5,249 bases of DNA from Chitinophagaceae bacterium. GTDB taxonomy: Bacteria; Bacteroidota; Bacteroidia; Chitinophagales; Chitinophagaceae. The stretch covers positions 1-5,249 of the forward strand of contig JAICHT010000253.1 of the NCBI GenBank assembly GCA_025924755.1, read 5' to 3'. Below the pieces are notes generated by a model. It had not been told where the DNA came from and made no database searches. It worked only from the letters and a program-made list of their open reading frames with translations. Positions 1 through 5,249 of this stretch are shown piece by piece (positions within the stretch are counted from its first letter, which is position 1; each line of letters starts with the position of its first letter). The translations under genes and the position numbers were made by a program.

Positions 1-1
1 G

Positions 2-31
2 GGCAAACGCTTGAGTTGACAAGCGTTTGCC
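2..31. repeat. Perfect 12-bp inverted repeat (hairpin) upstream of the small secreted-protein gene
   Basis: Bases 2-13 pair perfectly with 20-31 (GGCAAACGCTTG against CAAGCGTTTGCC), leaving a six-base loop; base 1 could add a G-U pair. There is no T-run after it on the + strand, so it is not a canonical intrinsic terminator for a gene entering from the left. On the - strand the bases that would follow it lie outside the window. It could be a terminator, an operator, or a 5' untranslated-region structure for the gene starting at 70. Its existence is certain; its role is inferred. Confidence 0.6.
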
Positions 32-69
32 TAAACCCGTTCGCTTCCTTCACTTAAACTATAATAATT

Positions 70-369
70 ATGAAACAGAGATCGCTTCTTTCAACACTGC
101 TTATTGCAGGGTCTCTTAGCGCCTTACCAGTGCTGGCGCAGGCACAAAGAGGCCGTAACGAGTATTTACGTGCAAACTCCAATAATGGGCATGGTAATAA
201 TGACAAGGGACAAGGTAATAATGACCGGCCTGGCAACCCGGGTAATGCACCTGGCCATAATAAAAACGCACCTTTTGATACGGGTATAGGTATACTGATT
301 GCAGCAGGAGCTGCCTATGGATTAAAGAAGGCCTATGATAAAAGGAAAAAAGATGCATTAACACAGTAA
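70..369 (+). CDS. Small secreted protein with PID-CTERM-like C-terminal sorting signal (putative exosortase substrate)
   Basis: The 99-residue protein has three parts. Residues 1-25 form a signal peptide (MKQRS, hydrophobic core, cleavage probably after VLAQA). Residues about 26-67 are a hydrophilic Asn/Gly/Asp/His-rich linker in which GNND occurs twice in a seven-residue period. Residues 67-94 form a tripartite sorting tail: APFD-x-G, a hydrophobic helix with AAG-x-x-YG, then a Lys/Arg-rich end (KKAYDKRKK). This tail matches the known layout of Bacteroidota PID-CTERM signals, which exosortases recognise and presumably cleave while the protein is held in the inner membrane. No catalytic domain is visible, so the mature product would be a short, flexible, probably modified surface or matrix protein. 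The exosortase gene begins 137 bases downstream, which supports a substrate-enzyme pairing. No Shine-Dalgarno is seen before the ATG; the upstream bases are A/T-rich, as is common in this phylum. A plain single-pass membrane protein is the alternative. Confidence 0.8.
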   Translation: MKQRSLLSTLLIAGSLSALPVLAQAQRGRNEYLRANSNNGHGNNDKGQGNNDRPGNPGNAPGHNKNAPFDTGIGILIAAGAAYGLKKAYDKRKKDALTQ

Positions 370-398
370 ATTAGTACAATCCTATGTTTATTCCTTAC

Positions 399-466
399 TA
401 CTATATTAGAGAGCAATGGCTGCGGCTGCTATCATACTTTTTCGCCATTTGCTTTCTAATATAGTA
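399..466. repeat. Long imperfect inverted repeat (about 22-bp stem) between substrate and exosortase genes
   Basis: Bases 399-420 pair with 444-466 with one bulged T and one G-U pair, around a 23-base loop. The arm ends are TACTATATTAG and CTAATATAGTA, and the loop-proximal part is GC-richer (ATGGC with GCCAT). The structure begins 29 bases after the upstream stop codon and ends 40 bases before the exosortase ATG. No T-run follows it, so it is not a standard intrinsic terminator. It could slow RNA decay, lower read-through so that the small protein is made in excess over the enzyme, or be a small palindromic repeat element. The pairing is seen directly; function is inferred. Confidence 0.7.
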
Positions 467-506
467 TAACCTCCATGGCATTTATTCACAAAGTAATTTC
501 ACTGTA

Positions 507-1079
507 ATGGATAAAAGTTTATTGAAGTATTTTGATATGGCTTACTTTATCCGATTTTTGATCATTTTTTTGGTGCTGTATTTTTTTCATCTTTTTTATT
601 ATGGCATTACTACGCCTGCGGGAATGTTTTACAGTTCTTTTTTGGAGCAGCATCTCAATTATATCAACTGGGTCAAAAGTTCTATTTTGTATGGTTCTAA
701 CATACTTGCTCATATTCTGGGTTTCCCGACTCATATTGAAGGGCAGCTAACGCTAAAGGTTTCTAACAGGCCTGGCGTGAATCTGAATTTTGCCTGCCTG
801 GGCCTGGGCATATCAAGTTTTTGGATCGCATTTATAACAGCACATAGTAGCAGTTGGCAAAAGAGAATTTACTGGTGTTTGGCTGGTGTCATTGCTATCT
901 GGCTTATCAACTGTATACGAATAACTACGTTGTTAATTTCGATGGAAAAAAACTGGAGTGATATTAAATATATTGATCACCACGATATGTTTAATATCGC
1001 ATCTTATATACTTATTTTTATTTTAATTTATTTATACAATAAGGCAGGTAATATGCAGGCGCATGCAGTTACCAATTAA
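507..1079 (+). CDS. Exosortase family integral membrane protein (Bacteroidota short type)
   Basis: Exosortases are multi-pass inner-membrane cysteine enzymes thought to cut C-terminal sorting signals by a transpeptidase-like mechanism, usually in EPS-producing bacteria. This 190-residue protein shows hydrophobic segments at about 12-34, 58-75, 93-113, 120-145 and 161-178. The family's three conserved sites appear in order: Cys97 in NFACLGLG, Arg138 in INCIRITT, and His158/His159 in IDHHDMFN. The length is short compared with the EpsH archetype but fits the compact exosortases of Bacteroidota. The probable target, a PID-CTERM-like protein, is encoded just upstream, and a polyprenyl-phosphate sugar transferase follows 171 bases downstream. 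The ATG at 507 lacks a clear Shine-Dalgarno; Met11 is a less likely alternative because it would cut into the run up to the first membrane helix. I cannot assign the named subfamily (such as XrtX, XrtY or XrtN) by eye. Confidence 0.85.
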   Translation: MDKSLLKYFDMAYFIRFLIIFLVLYFFHLFYYGITTPAGMFYSSFLEQHLNYINWVKSSILYGSNILAHILGFPTHIEGQLTLKVSNRPGVNLNFACLGLGISSFWIAFITAHSSSWQKRIYWCLAGVIAIWLINCIRITTLLISMEKNWSDIKYIDHHDMFNIASYILIFILIYLYNKAGNMQAHAVTN

Positions 1080-1198
1080 AAGTATAAAGCGTGTTTGTAT
1101 AAGACTTTATGACGGTTTATTTACAGGTATAATAAAGGAAACCGGGCTACTGCAATTCACCACCAGGCAAATTAAAATAAGCTCACACCACCAGCAAT

Positions 1199-1206
1199 TA
1201 TTTTTG
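1199..1206 (+). promoter_or_regulatory. Possible Bacteroidota -7 promoter box for the sugar transferase gene
   Basis: TATTTTTG matches the Bacteroidota -7 consensus TAnnTTTG. It lies 44 bases before the ATG at 1251, which would give a leader of roughly 35-40 bases. No TTTG-type -33 box is found at the usual 19-21 base distance, so this is weak. If real, the sugar transferase has its own promoter inside the 171-base gap after the exosortase gene. Confidence 0.25.
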
Positions 1207-1250
1207 TGCGCATCTTTCCGGCAGATATCAACATCTAACCACTTATTGCT

Positions 1251-2642
1251 ATGCACCCCGTTATCGTTCGTCAACTGCAATTGCTGCTTATAGCATTAGA
1301 TGTTTTATTGATCAATGTTGTTTTCTTTATTGTACGGTTTGTTTTTGAAGATCAGCAGTTATCAGGTGCCAATGAAGAAAATACTTACCTGGGTTTTAAT
1401 TTTAGCCTTACCTGGCTCTTTGTTTCTTTCTTCACTAATGTATATAAGGGTAAATATATTTTTTCATGTAAAGAGTTTACTAAAAAGTCGATAAATGCAT
1501 TGGCCTATTTTTTTGCGCTTGTGTTATTGTATCTTTTTTTATATCGGCATGTGGTCATTTCCCACGCCTTTCTAACCATTACTATGCTTTGCATTCCGGT
1601 AGCGTTACTACTATCCAAAACTATCTATTTTTTTATCTATCGAATTTTGAGATTTAAAAAGTTATTGTCCGATAAAGTGTTAATCATCGGGTACAATGAA
1701 CTTTCTAAAAAACTTATTCATTCTTTAGAAGAAAATGCGATCAATAAAGAAATTGTTGGCATATGCGACGAACTTGAAAATGTAAAGGAACTGCATCATT
1801 ACCCTATATTAAGCAGCATAAGCAGTGCCGTTGAAATATGCGAAAAGTTTGGTGCCACTGATATTTATACCAGCATTGCACCCGAAAGTAATCCGGGTAT
1901 CTATAAATTAATTCAACTGGCCGATGAGCATTGTATCCACTTTCATATTATTCCTGATACAAGTGTATTTGTTAACAGGCAATGTTATATAAATTACATA
2001 AGCGGTGTGCCAGTAATTTCTCTTCGTATAGAGCCGCTTGAAGTGCTGAGCAACAGAATTATAAAAGAAGTGTTTGATATTGTATTTAGCTTTCTTGTTG
2101 TGGTCCTTATCCTTTCTTGGATGATACCCATTATTGGTTTGCTAATACGCCTGGAATCGAAAGGCCCGGTTTTTTTTAAACAAATCCGAAGTGGAAAAGG
2201 CAATAAGAAATTCGCCTGTATAAAGTTCAGAAGTATGCGGATAAATGAGCTGGCCAATGAAATACAGGCTTCAAAAAATGATGAAAGATTAACCAGGGTT
2301 GGAAAGTTTCTCAGGCGCACGAGCTTGGATGAATTTCCGCAGTTTTTAAATGTTTTGAAAGGCGATATGAGTGTAGTGGGGCCGCGGCCGCATATGCTAA
2401 AACATACCATGGAATATTCAAAAATGATGAACCAGTATATGGTCAGGCATTTTTTAAAACCGGGTATCACCGGTTGGGCGCAGGTAAATGGTTTTAGAGG
2501 AGAGATCAACTGCTTTGAAAAGTTGCAAAGAAGAGTGGAGCATGACCTGTGGTATTTAGAAAACTGGAGTTTGTGGTTAGATATAAAAATAATTTTGATG
2601 ACGGTTGTAAATGCATTTAAAGGCGACAGGAATGCCTACTGA
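1251..2642 (+). CDS. Undecaprenyl-phosphate sugar-1-phosphate transferase, WcaJ-like (EPS initiating enzyme)
   Basis: This family moves a hexose-1-phosphate from a UDP-sugar to undecaprenyl phosphate at the inner membrane, the first step of exopolysaccharide repeat-unit assembly. The 463-residue protein has the full polyisoprenyl-phosphate hexose-1-phosphate transferase layout. Residues about 5-130 hold N-terminal membrane helices. Residues about 140-245 form a CoA_binding_3-type Rossmann-like domain (DKVLIIGYNELSKK). A membrane segment lies at about 277-299, and the catalytic Bac_transf domain occupies about 270-463. Visible motifs are GPVFFKQIRSG (305-315), KFRSM (325-329), the Asp360-Glu361 pair in SLDEFPQ, VVGPRP (375-380), and GITGWAQVNGFRGE (405-418). 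The usual Lys-Arg before the reentrant helix reads Lys-Glu here (272-273). The start is well fixed: an in-frame TAA at 1236-1238 leaves the ATG at 1251 as the first usable start. The sugar (glucose, galactose or other) cannot be told from sequence. Its position after the exosortase suggests a polysaccharide made alongside sorted surface proteins. Confidence 0.93.
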   Translation: MHPVIVRQLQLLLIALDVLLINVVFFIVRFVFEDQQLSGANEENTYLGFNFSLTWLFVSFFTNVYKGKYIFSCKEFTKKSINALAYFFALVLLYLFLYRHVVISHAFLTITMLCIPVALLLSKTIYFFIYRILRFKKLLSDKVLIIGYNELSKKLIHSLEENAINKEIVGICDELENVKELHHYPILSSISSAVEICEKFGATDIYTSIAPESNPGIYKLIQLADEHCIHFHIIPDTSVFVNRQCYINYISGVPVISLRIEPLEVLSNRIIKEVFDIVFSFLVVVLILSWMIPIIGLLIRLESKGPVFFKQIRSGKGNKKFACIKFRSMRINELANEIQASKNDERLTRVGKFLRRTSLDEFPQFLNVLKGDMSVVGPRPHMLKHTMEYSKMMNQYMVRHFLKPGITGWAQVNGFRGEINCFEKLQRRVEHDLWYLENWSLWLDIKIILMTVVNAFKGDRNAY

Positions 2643-2753
2643 GTTGGTCAGCTATTATTCCGAATGTTTATAAAAAATGTAATAATACCTTATACTGATT
2701 AGTGGCTTTGTATAAACTTTTCAGCACCTGCCATATCATTTATCAAAACTTAT

Positions 2754-3266
2754 ATGATCATGAAAAAGCTACTTATTTTTTCTGTTATTTATTGTTTTGC
2801 ATTTACTACAGTGCACGCACAAAAGATATTTAATGTTTCAACAGGTAAACAAATCTTAGCACTGCTTCCCGCTACAGTAAAGAACAAACCTATCAAAAAA
2901 GCAAATGATGGTGTAAAGCCAGGAAAGGGTTTTATAGGCGTTACGGTTCACAGAGATTATGGAGACAATATCCAAGGCATACGTGTAGAAGTTATTAATC
3001 GATCGCCTTCATTAATTAACATAAATAATTTTCTCGCCAGTCCCACTATTACAGATCCTGCTAAATATCTAATTACTGTGATAGACGGTTATAAAGCGCT
3101 TGTGCAAACGTTATATACAGAAAGCGGGAAAGTAAATTATGAACTGCTGGTGCCTATGACTGCTACGCTTCTTACTGTAAAAGCTACAGGGTATTCTAGG
3201 GATGACTTATTAGCTATTGCCGGCACGATACCTGTTGCTAAAATTGCAAAGATGGTAGAAAAATAA
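2754..3266 (+). CDS. Secreted hypothetical protein, about 148 residues mature
   Basis: I do not recognise a named family. The 170-residue product begins with a signal peptide: MKKLLIF, a hydrophobic stretch to about residue 20, and cleavage probably after VHA (Ala22), leaving Gln23 as the mature N-terminus. There is no lipobox cysteine at the cleavage site. The mature part has a basic stretch (about 43-58, rich in Lys), then a mostly beta-like region (GVTVHRDYGDN, IRVEVINRS, YLITVIDGYKALVQTLY, NYELLVPM, LLTVKATG). It ends with a helix (about 149-169, RDDLLAIAGTIPVAKIAKMV). No catalytic motif stands out, and there is no sorting tail. Two in-frame ATGs (2754 and 2760) are possible; the second gives the more typical MKKLL signal start. 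It lies 111 bases after the sugar transferase and may form its own unit. A periplasmic or outer-surface binding protein is a guess only. Confidence 0.75.
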   Translation: MIMKKLLIFSVIYCFAFTTVHAQKIFNVSTGKQILALLPATVKNKPIKKANDGVKPGKGFIGVTVHRDYGDNIQGIRVEVINRSPSLININNFLASPTITDPAKYLITVIDGYKALVQTLYTESGKVNYELLVPMTATLLTVKATGYSRDDLLAIAGTIPVAKIAKMVEK

Positions 3267-3307
3267 TAAGCTGAATTTTTATATCCTCTTCTTTATAATA
3301 AGCTGTC

Positions 3308-3327
3308 TGCTTTACAAAAAGCATTTT
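3308..3327 (+). terminator. Weak terminator-like hairpin after the secreted hypothetical gene
   Basis: TGCTTT at 3308-3313 pairs with AAAGCA at 3318-3323 across a four-base loop, and TTTT follows at 3324-3327. It lies about 40 bases after the stop codon of the upstream gene, a reasonable place for transcription to end. The stem is only six pairs with low GC, so it is a weak candidate. It is the best terminator-like structure in this intergenic stretch. Confidence 0.3.
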
Positions 3328-3408
3328 GCATTTAAAGTCCTTTACTTCCTCCCTGATAGATACCTCGTATATAATAGTGCAATCCCAAAAGAATATGCCG
3401 TGTTAATC

Positions 3409-3430
3409 TGATCTGGTTTTGATCTGTTTG
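3409..3430. repeat. Short tandem direct repeat in the intergenic region before the amidase-like gene
   Basis: TGATCTG occurs at 3409-3415 and 3420-3426, an 11-base period close to one DNA helical turn, and each copy is followed by or includes G/T-rich bases. The copies lie 69-86 bases upstream of the ATG at 3495, where an activator could bind. Another 11-base direct repeat (ATAATAAGCTG) sits at 3263-3273 and 3295-3305. Both could be chance in AT-rich DNA. No convincing promoter pair was found in this gap. Confidence 0.25.
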
Positions 3431-3494
3431 TTTATGTCTCCATGCTGATTTTTCCTTTAGAAACAAAAGTGTTTTTATCCATAAAATTTTTTAT

Positions 3495-5249
3495 ATGGAA
3501 ACCCTTATGCAACCGCTAAATTACCTGCTTGCCAGTAATGACAACCTTCTGCCTTACCAATGCACCAAGTCCACCGATGGCTTCTTCCCCCTTCTTTTCA
3601 CAAAAGCATACTTTTTGCCTTTGTTGCTGCTACTGCTGAATTTCAACGCAAGCAAAGCGCAGAATGCTATTGTAACAGAAAATAAAAATGCAGGAAATCC
3701 CTCTTCTGAATGGGATATTAGCGGAGCTGGCGATTTAACTATTCAGGGTTTTGCCACTGATATTAGTGTGAATAAGGGAGAGACCGTGCATTTTAAAATT
3801 AAAACGGATGCCTCTGCTTATACAATTGATATTTACCGGCTTGGCTATTATCAGGGCAATGGCGCCCGGAAGGTTGGTACAGGCACTATTACGGCTACAC
3901 TGCCTCAAACGCAGCCTGCTGACCTGACAGATAAAACCACAGGTTTAATAGATTGCGGCAACTGGCAAGAATCCGCTAATTGGGTTGTGCCATCCACTGC
4001 TGTTTCCGGTGTTTATATAGCCAAGTTAACCAGGACGGATACTAAAGGCGCCAGTCATATTGTTTTTATTGTAAGAGATGATGCCAGCACATCCAGTCTT
4101 TATTTCCAGACCTCGGATGCTACATGGCAGGCATATAATGGCTATGGAGGAAATAGTTTGTATGTGGGTAATACATCCTTTCCTAATGGGCATGCTGCAA
4201 AAGTAAGCTACAACCGGCCATTTTATACCCGTAATGGCGGTGCTGGTAGTGGTGAACCAGCTCAAGACTGGTTGTTTAATGCTGAATATCCCATGATCCG
4301 GTGGCTGGAGCGTAATGGGTATGATATGACCTATACAACCGATGTAGATGCCGACCGTCGCGGAAATCTCATAAAAAACCATAAAGTATTTATGTCAGTA
4401 GGTCATGATGAATACTGGTCTGGTCAGCAACGGGCTAATGTAGAAGCGGCACGTGCTGCAGGCATACACCTTGCCTTTTTTAGTAGTAATGAAATATACG
4501 GGAAAACACGCTGGGAACCCAGTATTGATGGCACCAATACAGCTTATAGAACGCTGGTTTGTTATAAGGAAGGTACAATGGGTGAAAATTCGTGCGGGGG
4601 TAAATGTGATCCCTTGACAAATGTATGGACAGGCTTGTGGCGCGATGGCTGTGCCTATCCGACAGCAGATGGCTGCCGCCCTGAAAATGCCCTGAGTGGG
4701 CAAATTAGCTGGTATCAATCAGATGATGCAATAACAGTTCCTGCCACTTATAAAAGTTACCGGTTTTGGCGCAATACGAGTGTCGCTACGCTTAGCACCG
4801 GGCAGACAGCTACGCTTGCCAGTGGTACGCTGGGGTATGAGTGGGATTTCGAGCAAAACAATGGCAGCTATCCGGCAGGCCGGGTTCGTATGTCCCAGAC
4901 AACAATAGCAGGAAACACCCACCAATTGTCATTATACCGCAATACAGGCGGCGCTTTGGTGTTTGGTGCAGGCACAGGGCAATGGTCGTGGGGATTGGAT
5001 GGAACGCATGACCGTTCAAACTTAGGTTCAACACCTGACCCCAATATACAACAGGCTACTGTAAACCTGTTTGCAGATATGGGTACACAGCCAGGGTCAT
5101 TGCAAAGTGGTTTGGTGGCCGCAACTGCTGTTACTGATGTTCAACCACCCTCTACTGTCATTTCATCGCCCAAAAATGGTGCTACCATAACAGTGAATGT
5201 TGCCGTAACCATCTCCGGTACAGCAACTGAAAATGTAGGTGTCGTGGCA
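3495..5249 (+). CDS. Secreted N,N-dimethylformamidase large-subunit-like protein with C-terminal Ig-like domain (partial, runs off the window)
   Basis: The frame is open for 585 codons to the window edge with no stop. An unusually long N-region (about 1-36) leads to a hydrophobic core (LPLLLLLLNF, 41-50) and a probable cleavage after NASKA (Ala55). Residues about 68-195 look like a beta-rich domain (GETVHFKIKTDASAYTIDIY; IYRLGYY; SGVYIAKL). Residues about 200-540 match the dimethylformamidase beta-subunit-like region: TWQAYNGYGG (210-219), GHDEYWS (303-309), FFSSNEIYGKTRWE (328-341), WTGLWRD (378-384), PENALSG, LGYEWD (446-451) and QWSWGLD (496-502). Characterised dimethylformamidase uses a mononuclear iron held by two Tyr and one carboxylate; Tyr214, Tyr307 and Glu449 are plausible equivalents, but this is inference. 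From about 551 an Ig-like domain begins (PPSTVISSPKNGATITV, ISGTATENVGVVA). An in-frame TGA at 3420-3422 bounds the frame; ATG 3495 and ATG 3507 are the only ATG starts before the signal core. The substrate is unknown; a catalytic or a carbohydrate/adhesion-related surface role is possible. Confidence 0.85.
   Translation, partial: METLMQPLNYLLASNDNLLPYQCTKSTDGFFPLLFTKAYFLPLLLLLLNFNASKAQNAIVTENKNAGNPSSEWDISGAGDLTIQGFATDISVNKGETVHFKIKTDASAYTIDIYRLGYYQGNGARKVGTGTITATLPQTQPADLTDKTTGLIDCGNWQESANWVVPSTAVSGVYIAKLTRTDTKGASHIVFIVRDDASTSSLYFQTSDATWQAYNGYGGNSLYVGNTSFPNGHAAKVSYNRPFYTRNGGAGSGEPAQDWLFNAEYPMIRWLERNGYDMTYTTDVDADRRGNLIKNHKVFMSVGHDEYWSGQQRANVEAARAAGIHLAFFSSNEIYGKTRWEPSIDGTNTAYRTLVCYKEGTMGENSCGGKCDPLTNVWTGLWRDGCAYPTADGCRPENALSGQISWYQSDDAITVPATYKSYRFWRNTSVATLSTGQTATLASGTLGYEWDFEQNNGSYPAGRVRMSQTTIAGNTHQLSLYRNTGGALVFGAGTGQWSWGLDGTHDRSNLGSTPDPNIQQATVNLFADMGTQPGSLQSGLVAATAVTDVQPPSTVISSPKNGATITVNVAVTISGTATENVGVVA

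Noticed and set aside
16..65. TTGACA (16-21) and TATAAT (60-65) as a sigma70-type promoter
   Set aside because: The boxes are 38 bases apart instead of about 17, TTGACA lies inside the palindrome, and TATAAT is only 4 bases before the ATG at 70.
54..364. Other frames overlapping the small secreted protein on both strands
   Set aside because: Only the + strand frame from 70 gives a signal peptide, linker and sorting tail in order; the rest lack any recognisable pattern.
1063..1293. 76-codon + strand frame bridging the exosortase end and sugar transferase start
   Set aside because: It overlaps both well-supported genes in another frame, has an odd composition with no recognisable domain, and its start lies inside the exosortase gene. 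It is most likely a chance frame over the 171-base gap.
1994..2509. 171-codon - strand open frame
   Set aside because: It lies wholly opposite the catalytic domain of the sugar transferase, whose motifs fix the + strand frame.
2653..2687. TATTATT and AATAATA as a terminator after the sugar transferase gene
   Set aside because: The stem is seven A/T pairs around a 21-base loop and has no T-run after it, so it would hardly be stable.
3461..3476. AAACA/TGTTT mini-hairpin followed by T bases just before the amidase-like gene
   Set aside because: Five mostly A-T pairs are too weak, and a terminator 20 bases before a start codon makes little sense.
4026..5034. Several long - strand open frames opposite the amidase-like gene
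   Set aside because: The + strand frame carries continuous family motifs through the whole stretch. The antisense products are Cys/Ile/Pro-rich without domains and are shadows of its codon use.
1..5249. tRNA, rRNA, CRISPR array or insertion sequence
   Set aside because: No cloverleaf-like segment, regular spaced repeats, transposase frame or paired terminal repeats with a gene between were seen on either strand.

Overview
The window is chromosomal DNA from a member of the Bacteroidota, most likely a Chitinophagaceae- or Sphingobacteriaceae-like soil or water bacterium. The evidence is moderately low GC, AT-rich translation starts without clear Shine-Dalgarno sequences, a possible TAnnTTTG-type -7 box, and a short sorting tail of the PID-CTERM type (P-F-D-x-G...A-A-G-x-x-Y-G...K-K) that is known from this phylum. 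Genus cannot be read from the sequence. All five genes lie on the + strand.

The left half (1-2642) looks like one functional block for protein sorting and surface polysaccharide. A 99-residue secreted protein with a Gly/Asn-rich linker and a C-terminal PID-CTERM-like signal (70-369) is followed by a short exosortase with the Cys/Arg/His catalytic set (507-1079). After that comes a full-length WcaJ-type undecaprenyl-phosphate sugar-1-phosphate transferase (1251-2642), which normally starts exopolysaccharide repeat-unit synthesis. Substrate, sorting enzyme and the first enzyme of exopolysaccharide synthesis side by side is the classic exosortase/EPS association. A strong imperfect hairpin (399-466) separates the substrate gene from the exosortase gene, and a smaller perfect hairpin (2-31) sits just upstream of the substrate gene.

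The right half (2643-5249) carries an unrecognised secreted protein of 170 residues (2754-3266). After a 228-base intergenic stretch with weak hairpin and direct-repeat signals comes the first 585 codons of a large secreted protein (3495 to the window end). That protein has an N,N-dimethylformamidase large-subunit-like domain and the start of a C-terminal Ig-like domain. Whether this half works with the exosortase block is unknown; the cut-off C-terminus of the last protein would show whether it carries a sorting tail.

The most interesting item is the exosortase with a likely cognate small substrate directly upstream, with a structured spacer between them. The components belong to described families, so this is a compact variant of a known system rather than something wholly new.
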